Shown here: in pieces, positions 34,852 through 43,677 of the stretch
How positions within the stretch are numbered: the first letter of the stretch is position 1
How the letters are laid out: each line of letters starts with the position of its first letter
Origin: Paracamarosporium sp. OC-R06-R3
Taxonomy: Eukaryota; Ascomycota; Dothideomycetes; Pleosporales; Didymosphaeriaceae
Direction: 5' to 3'
Assembly (NCBI GenBank): GCA_019828545.1
Contig: JACVRA010000361.1
Location: 1-64,000 of the forward strand
DNA length: 64,000 nt
The notes under the pieces: model-generated
What the model saw: only the letters and a program-made list of their open reading frames with translations
Database searches by the model: none
What the model was told of the DNA's origin: nothing
Position numbers and translations under genes: made by a program

Positions 34852-36302
34852 GATGGTTGTTGGAGTTGAGACTTGGTCGTTGTCGTCGAAGTTGATCTTG
34901 GAAGAGGTAAGGATTAACTGAACTGACTATATAAACTGAAGCATCAAAAGCCCTCTTTTATACCTTTTGGTATGAGGGGTTTTCTTCATGTACACTCACG
35001 CTTTGTCTCAAACATAGTCCGCAATGCGTAGGTGCGTGGAGAAGCTGGTGTAAGAATTACGGACGCAGATCGGCTTACACAGAGCGGTGCTTAGACTTAT
35101 CAGCCCAACTAGGAATATCCTATGACTATTCACTCGCAGCTTGATGCTTTAATGGGACGATCGTGCTCAATTGTAGGTACACAAAGCTAGATGTTGCTTG
35201 CCTTGTCTGTGCAGCGAGTCTTCGATGCCCTGATTGAGGCAACAGCGAGGATGACGACTAAGGGCATACGAACGAGAACAGATACAAAGGAAGAATGAGA
35301 CACTTTCAAGGCTAATATCCCAATTGATATGAGGTAGAGAGCAAATGCTATGGATATGCAGACCGAGCTACAGAATAAATAATGCAATTACACATATTGA
35401 TGCAATGGATGTTCGCGGCTTTCGGAAGGAGACACTATTACGCAGAAATTACTGTGGGTACTCGATACGTTCCTTCAACGTGTATTTCTACAGGCTGTTG
35501 CCATGTACAGAACAACCACATGAACAGATATTCTTTTCTGTTTCGTCGCACCATCTAATACCACCTCAACAACATCACGTGTAATAAACCTTAACCCTCC
35601 AAATCCTCAGCCTGGTGAGGCTTCAGACCATGTGTAGCCACGCTAAAACAACCACGCGCATTGTATGAGTAATGCCATTTTTGGGAATTTCCGCTTTTCG
35701 ACCAAACGGTGCGAATTCTTTCGGCTCATTTCGTCATCGTCATTCAGGCCACCCTCGAACTTCGATGGACCCAGAGAGCATTCAGCGCAACGGACTAGGT
35801 CGTAAAAGGTAAGCGAAGACGAGAACATGCCGAATCGGGTTGGTTTTAATCGCGCTGTATGAATGTGTAAACCTCAGCTTTCAGGCACATTGGTGCCCTT
35901 GCATATATCACGTGTTGTTGCTGACACACGATCAAACAGACCTCGGCAATCCTTCTTGTCTACGGACAATTATACTTCCTATGTACCCGCAGAACTAGGT
36001 CAATCAATTGTCCTTCGCTACTGGGGAGCCATGGGTTCTACTAAATCTCATGTGTGAGCGTCGCAGTACATGTGAGACAAGGCCTGAATCGATTTTCACC
36101 CAACATCGAATGCAGTCAATGCTGATAAACTCATGAAGTCAGGTGTGCGGCCCTTTATGTTTGTTTGTATGCAGTAGATCTATGTAAGAGGCTATCTGTA
36201 ATACTTGTCAGACTCAGGCCGTTCGTTCTCGTCCGAGATGACATTAGCCCCCACACAAAAGAGCGATACAACTGGTGTGAAGCGATACACCATTTCCCCC
36301 AT

Positions 36303-36653
36303 CTAGAGACAATAATCAGGATCCTCGCTCCCGACACCGCCGCAACCGTTGCTGCAAAATTGGCGGTACCTAATATCCCCACCACTCAAGCAGTCGAAGA
36401 GACTGACTTGGATATGCCTCTCGTCGGCCGACTGGCCTGCGGCCCTGAGGGTTTCGATGATGTGATCACGATAATTGCCTATTATCTGTCAGTTCTGTTG
36501 GAAGACAAAGAAACGACTGGCAGAGAACATGTACGTACCCTTGTTCAGAAGAGAAGTTCCACAGTATACACCACCCCTATTGCAGCTGGCCATTTGAACA
36601 ATTTCCGAAGCAGAGGCAGCGAGAGCAAAGATGGCGATGAAGTAGGTTTTCAT
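36303..36653 (-). CDS. Small secreted six-cysteine protein, copy B
   Basis: Exons 36653-36539 and 36478-36303 (60-bp intron, donor GTACGT) encode 96 residues. It is a paralogue of copy A: VYCGTSLLNKGNY, SLFDCL.GG and GCGGVGS are shared and all six cysteines align. The region between them differs at many positions. The signal peptide is MKTYFIAIFALAASAS-like. The two genes share orientation, exon sizes and flanks, so they come from one tandem duplication. Function unknown. Confidence 0.78.
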
Positions 36654-38192
36654 GGTGATGATGATGGTCAATCGGCAATGAGGCTTGGTCGTTGTTGTCA
36701 AAACTGATCTTTGAGGTGAAGGTAGTGTAGGGAAAGAAGGGGGACAAGGCGCGGCCCATTCGTCCCTTTATACCTTGTTAGATGAGACCTTTCCCGCACA
36801 TGCATTCATTTCCCGACCCTAAGACTATTCAGCAATGCCTAGGCGCATAGAAGAAGCCGGTGAGACTTACAAATGCAACACAAGGCGGTGTTTAGATGTA
36901 TCTACCCAATAAGAAGAAGCACGCAAGCACAAGTTCACAGCTTGATGCCTCAATGGAGCAGTTGCTATGGGTTGTGGATACACCAAGCCCTTGGTCATCC
37001 GCCTTATGCACAAAGTGAACTTTTGATGCTTCATATGGAGCCAAGGAACACCAAGATATTTGATCAAGGATATGAATTAAGGGTAAGACGGATTCATGCC
37101 CAGAATCAAGATTGGGTTGATAAGTGAAGAGTAAAAGCTGACAAGTCCATGAATAAGATCTACAGAAGGAGAGTTCCAATTACAAAGGGGATGAAACATG
37201 TCGACGTAAGGATTCTTCTTGTTCAGCGTGATGATCTTAATTAAAAATGTTATTTGGTCTCAATTGTCTAATCGTCTAATGTAGGCTTCTACCTGCTGTA
37301 AGGATAGGAGCGTCAGTAGCCACGTATCTACGAAAAACCATTCGGATTTTGCCTTCAGCCTTGCCACTAACCTTGCCACCTATAACGTGCAGGACCATCA
37401 CCACACTAATTACTTAAGCGTATTTTAGTCCCAACGACTAGCTCACCAATGAAGACCTCAGCTTGGTCATTTCTACGGCCATGCGTAGCCACACCGTGCA
37501 ACCGATTATACTATATGGGTAATATCACTTGCAGGAATGACCTCTTTCCAACAAAATAGCGCCGATCATTTTTCAGCTCGTCTTGTCATGGTAGTATTAG
37601 GCCACCGTGAAGAGCCTCGTGGACCTAATAGCGTCTAGCATAGCAGAGTCTGTCGTATAAGGTACCTAGGCGAAGTTCAACATGTGCCGGATCGAGCGAT
37701 TGCCCAGCCCGTACCAAGAACACCGGTATGTAAGCTCGAACTTCCAAGCACAGTCCTACCCTTACATATATGACATGTTGCTGACTCACGGTTGAGCAAG
37801 CCGCATACGTGACGAAAAAGGAAAGACTTCTTTTCTTTTTGGTTAACAACCTTCAACCTGGAACATCGAGCAACACGCACATATGGTCCACTGTTTGCAT
37901 CCCATTATTCTTCGTGACAAAGCCACAAGTCAATCTTTCATCGATGATAAGTTACTAGGTATATGAGAAGTAGAAACATGATCCAAAACAGACATGATTT
38001 ACATCACGATAAAGCGCGGCGCAATTCCGCACTACGCAGTCTACCACAAACCAAGCTTACCATGAATCCTACACGCCTCACCACAACAAACGCCACCACA
38101 AGACGAAGCCCAAAACCAATGTATAACATATACCTTACCACTCAAACACCAAACCATCCCAAATCCACATACTCCCCCTACAACCTCTCATA

Positions 38193-39068
38193 ATGCCACA
38201 CAAACCCCGCCCCACCCCAACAATAACACCCCTCTCGCCCCCGCCCCCAGGAACAACCAGCATCGAGCGCCCCGGCCCCGAAGCAGTCGCATACCACATT
38301 CCCACCTCTCCACCCTCCCAAGCCGCACACCCAGAGCCCCTGAAAACAACAATCCACGTCCCCACCCACTCGACCTGGACCAGCGGCCTGCACTACCACA
38401 CCACGCACACAGAGTACCTCCGCCTAATCCGCGGCTGCATCTCCGTGCGCCTCGGACCACAAATACATACGCTCTCCGCCTCAGCCGGAGGCGCGATTGA
38501 CCACCACGGGAAAATGGTGAAGCCCGGGCTCGTGGTGGAAGTCCCGCGGTACGCGCGGCACAACTGGGGTCGCGCGCAGCACTATCGCCTCAGGCGCCGC
38601 GTGTGTGGTGGTCGTCAATCTTTCGTGTTTCCGGCGGATTGGAACGACGATGTTGTGGTCGAGGAGTGGACTGCCCCGAGTGATGTGTCGAAGCCGTTGT
38701 TTTTCTGGAATCTGAATGGCGTTGTTACGAGGCCGGGTCCGGCGCCGAAGTGGGTCGTGGAGAGCTGGTGGGTGCCGCTGCAGCTGTTTGTGATATTTTG
38801 GGAATTGGATAATTGGCCTGTGTTTTTCGATATGAGGGGTAGGTTGATGCCTTGGTATGTGTTGGGGTATGAGTTGATGAGTGAATGGGTGGCCAGGAAG
38901 GTAGGGAGAGGTATAGAACATGTGATGACGTGGATGGTACTGTCTACTGTTAGTATTATAGCAAGGGTGGCGGGTGTGAAGGCCGTGGCGGAAGAGAGAA
39001 CACCTGAGGCACTGTGGGAGGCATGGCTCAGGGAGAAAGGAAACGTAGAAATGAAGAAAAAGGACTAG
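38193..39068 (+). CDS. Cupin-fold hypothetical protein
   Basis: An intron-less gene of 291 residues. After a Pro-rich N terminus there is a cupin-like stretch with STWTSGLHYHTTHTEY and LRLIRGCISVRLG, giving the HxH...E spacing of the first cupin box, then VPRYARHNWGR for the second. The C-terminal third is hydrophobic around WWVPLQLFVIFWELDNWPVFFDM. I recognise it as a lineage-specific fungal cupin-like family without known reaction. A ~80-bp internal segment (38637-38718) is duplicated at 39621-39705. Confidence 0.65.
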   Translation: MPHKPRPTPTITPLSPPPPGTTSIERPGPEAVAYHIPTSPPSQAAHPEPLKTTIHVPTHSTWTSGLHYHTTHTEYLRLIRGCISVRLGPQIHTLSASAGGAIDHHGKMVKPGLVVEVPRYARHNWGRAQHYRLRRRVCGGRQSFVFPADWNDDVVVEEWTAPSDVSKPLFFWNLNGVVTRPGPAPKWVVESWWVPLQLFVIFWELDNWPVFFDMRGRLMPWYVLGYELMSEWVARKVGRGIEHVMTWMVLSTVSIIARVAGVKAVAEERTPEALWEAWLREKGNVEMKKKD

Positions 39069-39327
39069 ACTATATGCTTCTGGTAACAGACGGGCATTGT
39101 TATCACAGATGAACTTCAAATACAGTCATAGGGAGGAAATTGGATGAAAGTTGGAAGTGTGAACAAGGTATCATTGCTTTTAGAACAGTAGTCAATTTTT
39201 GACTCTTTTCCAAGACCCAGCAAACCCGCGGTACCAAACAGTATTCGACCGACGCCAAGTGCAGATATGAAACCTATTTATACACGTCCATTGGGACACC
39301 CCGACTCAACACACAGCCCCGAGACGC

Positions 39328-39620
39328 TTACTTCTGGTTCTCGGGACGGAGCGAGCGGACGGCCTTACCGGCGCGCCAGATCTCGAGGTTGTCGATCTCC
39401 GCGAGCTCCTGGTTGTACTTCTCGCGGTAGTCGGGCTGCGAGTTGTACTCAAGAGACCTCTTGGTCTCAGAGCCATTCTCAACAGAGGTGTAGAGGTCGT
39501 CGAAGACGGGCTTCAGGGCATCCTTGAAGCGCTTGCTCCAGTCGATGGCACCACGGCGGGCGGTAGTAGAGCATGCAGCATACATGTAATCCATGCCGTT
39601 AGCGCCAATGAGAGGGCAGA
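39328..39620 (-). pseudogene. Severed 3' end of ILV5
   Basis: Encodes about 93 C-terminal codons of ketol-acid reductoisomerase, from PLIGANGMDYM to RPENQK and a stop, with no 5' part. Its codons look like those of the 5' part of the intact ILV5: by hand count none of 7 Leu codons is TTG and 1 of 8 Arg codons is AGR. It ends like canonical fungal ILV5. The breakpoint lies at the Y-P-L-I-G position. It is probably the original 3' end of the ILV5 gene now found at 45520-46906, displaced by the island in between. Confidence 0.88.
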
Positions 39621-39705
39621 TTGGAAAAACGACGATGTTGTGGTGGAGGAGTGGACTGCGCCGAGCGATGTGTCGAAGCCGTTGTTTTTCTGGAATCTGA
39701 CATAC
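39621..39705 (+). repeat. Duplicated fragment of the cupin gene at the break
   Basis: Matches 38637-38718 of the cupin gene in the same orientation, with three substitutions and a 3-bp A insertion. It abuts the ILV5 fragment directly. It looks like a short templated insertion made during repair of a double-strand break. Confidence 0.85.
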
Positions 39706-39774
39706 CTCTCACCCTTCAGACCGCTGCTAGACCGCCACACCTCTCACCTTTAGAACCCTGGCGCCCCAACTGCC

Positions 39775-39942
39775 TATAAAACTCGCCTCCCGCACCATCT
39801 GAACTTGTCTCTACACCTAATTCTTTTCCTGCGCTCGCGACCGAGAGCTCTGAGCCCACTACAGTAGCATTCCTCTAACACTAACCGTAAGTCACGAAGG
39901 TCTTGCCATTTGGAAAGAGCTGGTCGACTAACATAACTGCAG
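39775..39942 (+). promoter_or_regulatory. TATA box and 5'-UTR intron of the coiled-coil gene
   Basis: TATAAA at 39775-39780 is followed by a CT-rich start region. A canonical intron (GTAAGT at 39887, CTAAC branch, CAG at 39942) ends 27 bp before the ATG. This argues for a real plus-strand gene. Confidence 0.65.
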
Positions 39943-39969
39943 ATCTCTCCCCGAACGCGACCGACCGTT

Positions 39970-41352
39970 ATGGCCCATACTAGTGGAAGCGAGCCTCCAA
40001 CCGGCTCTCGTGATCCTCAAGTCGGCGACAACAATCCCCATCTCTCTTCACAGAATCAAGTTTACTTTCCCGAAACCTTCTCGGCAGAGCAGACTGCCCC
40101 ACAGGCTGGACTTCAAGACGGCCCAGGCTTGCAACCTGCGAACCCACAAGCTTTCGATTTCTTCGCTGGAGCCCAATATGAGCCTGTTTCTGGAGAAACC
40201 GATGACATTTTTGCTCGTTCGCCGGTCATGGATTGGCAAGCCGACCAAGCGGCCTCGGTCGCTAATCTCACGCGCGAACTGGAGACTTTGCGAGAGGAAA
40301 AAGAAAAGGCAATGAAACATGCGACCGATGTTCAGGCGCAGAAAGAAGAATTGCTCGCGCAAAAAAATAATTTGCTCGCAGAGAAGGCGACTTTGGAGAC
40401 AGAGAAGGCGACTTTGCAGACAGAGAACTCGAAAGCACAGAACGCACTCGCCAGTGCAAGAAACGAGATTAAACAACTAAAGGCCACTCGGGATAACAAT
40501 AAAGCTAATGAGGCGAAGATAGCAGATATGTTCAAGGCAATGAAGGAAGTTGCTCAACTCAAGGAAGATAACGCCAAACTCACCGCTCAGCAGACCAAAT
40601 TACAGACTGAAATTAACAGAGCCTCCGGTCCGTTGAGTCTCCTTGGTAGGTTTGCGGACCAGAAACCGTTCGGCATCTCGGAGGGGTCTTCCATGCTCAG
40701 AACTAAGGAGTTAACCGAGCTGTGGTTCCGTCAACTCTGGAGCCGCTCCGTCGCGTACACGCATCTCGCCAGCAATCTGGACTCTGCGATGCAAAAATTC
40801 CACAACAGCACAGCCGGTTCACCTGGAATTAAGCAGGACCCTGCTAAGTCGCAGTCCGGTCAGTTGTTTCCTTCTCGAGCGAGTTCTTCAGCTCCTACCG
40901 TCCAACCAACCAGCTCGCAGATGTCTTCAATGGCATCTTTAGCACCTCCTAAGCAGGAGGCTCCCCAACCTCAGCCTGGTCTCTCTCCGGGTCCGGGTCC
41001 TGCTATGTCTGCAGCCCTTAACATCCAAAAAGATGCCCCAGCAGCATCTTCAGCCCCTACTATGCAGGAAGCTCCCCAAGCTCAACCGACGTCTCGGTCT
41101 CGACCAAACTCTACGTCTCGACCGGTTCATCGGTCTCAAATTGGTTCTCACTATGGTGTCAAAGGAATGCTTGGTCTGCGACAGAATATGTCGATGGTTC
41201 CTCCAGCAGTATCTTCGGTTTCTCCTAACGCCACCGCCTCCCAGAGTTTTAAAGCTCAATCGGCAGCATCGGATATTCCCCCAACCTCCCAACGGCCCAC
41301 CGGTCCGGCTGATGATGATTCGCATACAAAAAACTTAAAGGCACGGCAGTAA
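39970..41352 (+). CDS. Coiled-coil / low-complexity protein, frame 1
   Basis: 460 residues. The N terminus is disordered. Residues ~95-220 form a long coiled coil rich in K, E, A and Q heptads (EKATL repeats). A more ordered block follows around FGISEGSS..LWFRQLWSRSVAYTHLASNLDSAMQ. The tail is rich in Ser, Pro and Gln with repeated PKQEAPQ / MQEAPQ motifs. No family recognised. The frame ends at 41352, but the next frame (41334-42539) continues in the same style without an ATG for 143 codons. The two probably form one protein joined by a -1 frameshift or broken by a 1-base indel. Confidence 0.72.
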   Translation: MAHTSGSEPPTGSRDPQVGDNNPHLSSQNQVYFPETFSAEQTAPQAGLQDGPGLQPANPQAFDFFAGAQYEPVSGETDDIFARSPVMDWQADQAASVANLTRELETLREEKEKAMKHATDVQAQKEELLAQKNNLLAEKATLETEKATLQTENSKAQNALASARNEIKQLKATRDNNKANEAKIADMFKAMKEVAQLKEDNAKLTAQQTKLQTEINRASGPLSLLGRFADQKPFGISEGSSMLRTKELTELWFRQLWSRSVAYTHLASNLDSAMQKFHNSTAGSPGIKQDPAKSQSGQLFPSRASSSAPTVQPTSSQMSSMASLAPPKQEAPQPQPGLSPGPGPAMSAALNIQKDAPAASSAPTMQEAPQAQPTSRSRPNSTSRPVHRSQIGSHYGVKGMLGLRQNMSMVPPAVSSVSPNATASQSFKAQSAASDIPPTSQRPTGPADDDSHTKNLKARQ

Positions 41353-41367
41353 ATACGTTTGCTGTTG
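41328..41367 (+). promoter_or_regulatory. Candidate -1 ribosomal frameshift signal
   Basis: An in-frame slippery heptamer A AAA AAC occupies 41328-41334. After a 9-nt spacer a 10-bp stem (41344-41353 with 41358-41367, including G-U pairs) closes a TACG tetraloop. The shift would lead exactly into the downstream frame. A missing A in the A6 run is the simple alternative. Confidence 0.45.
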
Positions 41368-42539
41368 GTAAGACCTTTACAGGACTCTCGCCAGCCGAGT
41401 ACAGCGAAGGAGAGGCATTGCCATCGACCGAGATACCGGTCACCAGAAGCAATGATACCATTAAAAGAGAGCATTCTTCCACACCAGCCTCGAGTGTGGG
41501 CACGGTTGCTGATCAGAGGCCTTTAAAAAGACTCAAAACGTTCAAATGGCCAATAACTATTGGGGGACGACCAACACCAGCCTCAGTTAAAGATTTCAAT
41601 GGAGATGTTGAAGCGCTACCGCCTTTTCGGTTGACGGATCCAGATGGCCCGCCACGCATTCCTACAGATCCGCTCTCGAACCAAACAAGTGGCTACAAGA
41701 AAGTTGGAGGAAATATTGATTTCACAAACATTGACTCAACCCTGAGAACGGCAAGGCAATATATGAATCATACTGGCGAATACTACACAGAAGGATTACC
41801 AAAGTTGAATCTGTCATCGCCTGGAAAGATTATATGCAACTTTGAAGGTATGGCGGTCCACGTTTGGAACACACCATCTCGGTCGAGGTCGAGAACGTTA
41901 TTCCCCTTTTGTTGGGTCCCACGAGTGTCTAGTCGAGACCTTTTCATTTTCGGTGATAAGCAAATCCGACTGTTGGGGCCTTGTTGGTCACACTTGTCAA
42001 AGTGCGTGGCGCATCACGAGCAACTTCCGGTTATTAGTTTTGACTTAAACACATGTCCACTGGACGGAGTGCCAAGGTCGTCAGGAAATTGCATCATTCA
42101 CGACTTTGCGATGAATCCCGAATACAAAAATAGCTATTGTGTTTTCGACTGGCCGGCGTCGTGGACAACAAAATCAATAAACGGAAAGCCCACCGACACT
42201 GTTCAGCGTGCACAACAAACCGGTCGCTCGGGCTATGAGCCCTTTCCCAGTGATCTCCTGAATAGAGATTCCCTCGATACTCGCCTGCCCGCAGTGCAAA
42301 AAAAGCAGAAATCCATCATGCCCAGCGATGTTACGCCTGCCAGAAGTCCTGAGCAAGGTCTTGCAGGCAGAACCCAACCCTATTATGCAACTGAAGGCTT
42401 CGATGACGGTTTTGATCAATCTTATCCAGACAGTATTCACGATGATGATCGTTCCACTGGGTTTGACCGGGCTCAGTCCATTTCCCACCGCTCCTTGTCT
42501 GCGTATGAAGACGCAAGCGAGGAACTACATTGGGTTTGA
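41334..42539 (+). CDS. Continuation of coiled-coil protein, frame 2
   Basis: An open frame of 401 codons after a -1 shift. The first ATG is at 41763, so the upstream 143 codons would be unusable unless translated from frame 1. It starts with a Lys-rich segment. A region with several Cys and Trp follows (FPFCWVPRVSSRDLFIFGD, LLGPCWSHLSKCVAHHEQ, CVFDWPASW), looking like a folded domain I cannot name, and the tail is acidic. With frame 1 the product would be about 856 residues. It ends 1.1 kb before the convergent nuclease gene. Confidence 0.62.
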   Translation, partial: LKGTAVNTFAVGKTFTGLSPAEYSEGEALPSTEIPVTRSNDTIKREHSSTPASSVGTVADQRPLKRLKTFKWPITIGGRPTPASVKDFNGDVEALPPFRLTDPDGPPRIPTDPLSNQTSGYKKVGGNIDFTNIDSTLRTARQYMNHTGEYYTEGLPKLNLSSPGKIICNFEGMAVHVWNTPSRSRSRTLFPFCWVPRVSSRDLFIFGDKQIRLLGPCWSHLSKCVAHHEQLPVISFDLNTCPLDGVPRSSGNCIIHDFAMNPEYKNSYCVFDWPASWTTKSINGKPTDTVQRAQQTGRSGYEPFPSDLLNRDSLDTRLPAVQKKQKSIMPSDVTPARSPEQGLAGRTQPYYATEGFDDGFDQSYPDSIHDDDRSTGFDRAQSISHRSLSAYEDASEELHWV

Positions 42540-43677
42540 CCGGGCAAAAGGTTAGGATGGGTATAGCTCCTGAAAGTCGAGATGATGATCTACGCGTATC
42601 TCGACGGTAGCAAAGTGGAAAAGTATGGCTCTAAGAGCAGCGAGGAGTCGATTCTGTTCTCCAATTTCTGTCTTTCTCGACCGATAGGCCGGTCTGGCCA
42701 CTACTTTTGCTTTACTTGCCTTCATTATTTGCTTTAAGTACGTCCGGTCAAAATTTTGGCAGTTCATTTTTAGTCATTCTCATGATTCTGAAACGGAGGG
42801 CTGAAAGGCTTCGATGGCCATTTGCTTAGTATTCAGTCGGTCTCCTGCATTTCGGAGATATGCAACAGGACCGGATTTCAAGTTTTGGGTATGGTTTGCA
42901 TAGTCTCGGGACATCATAGATAGTTCAATCAACCAATTTTAGTCTGTTAGAAGTATAAGACAAAATGGTGATTATACAAAAGTAGGTTGTTGAGTGGGTA
43001 TCAGCAGGTATATCTACCACAGGCCGTAATGTTCCGAAACACTGCTAGCCTAGGAACAGGATGTTGGTCCCGCGACGGCCATTAAGGGACATCTTGCATT
43101 TAACGCCTACAGGTAGGTTGATGATAGATAAGAGGAGGAAAATGAGGAAGATCGCCAGCGGCGACAGCAATAGGTGCGGTGTCGACAGGCTAGTTGTCAA
43201 CGGCTTAGTTTAGTTAACCGACTGGCCGGTCGACGATTGTCAACGGGCCGATAGATGAGGTACAGCAGTAGGTTAGCCGGCGAGGCAGTGCTGGTGAAAC
43301 GGCTAGGCGGCAGCAACATTGTAGCTATTTCACGTAAAGGAAAACAATGACATGACGGTTTTCGAAATCGATGATGTGTATTCTGCGACAGAAGCTATAT
43401 ACTACCTAGATAACAGACGTTTCCCGGACCATCGGGAATAGCTGAGATGCACAACAAGCATAAGCACATAAATATGTACAGAATGTGTCAGTATCGGTCC
43501 ACTAATCCATATCCTTCATCTCAAGTTTCGCGTCATCGTTGGCGTCGGCCGTAGCGGCTTGTCGAAGTTCTCGAATCCGGTCTTGTATGACGGCCGTGCG
43601 TTATTTATTCATAAGGCTGCGAGTTAAATCTACCAGCGATAACCCACGCCCATTTCGCCAGTCAATTCCACCATGAC
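42540..43677. other. Intergenic, convergent 3' ends inside the island
   Basis: 1.1 kb without a supported gene. Short GGCCGG/CGGC-rich stretches near 43180-43330; otherwise unremarkable. Confidence 0.55.

Larger units (their letters stand above)
34490..37900. repeat. Tandem segmental duplication, ~1.8-kb units
   Basis: Unit A (about 34500-36100) and unit B (about 36300-37900) are collinear at an offset near 1.8 kb. Gene starts are at 34851 and 36653. A GCTTGATGC box lies near 35140 and 36940. A TGTAGCCACGC / CGTAGCCACAC box lies near 35632 and 37482, and a TGTTGCTGAC box near 35910 and 37780. Between landmarks the copies are diverged with indels, so the event is old. No further gene is seen in the flanking halves. 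Confidence 0.75.

Noticed and set aside
41050..41325. Minus-strand ORF inside the coiled-coil gene
   Set aside because: Shadow of a low-complexity coding region; no conserved features.
41347..41382. A short intron (GTAAAT ... ACAG) joining the two coiled-coil frames
   Set aside because: Only about 35 bp long, and splicing gives the wrong phase for frame 2; the -1 shift fits exactly.
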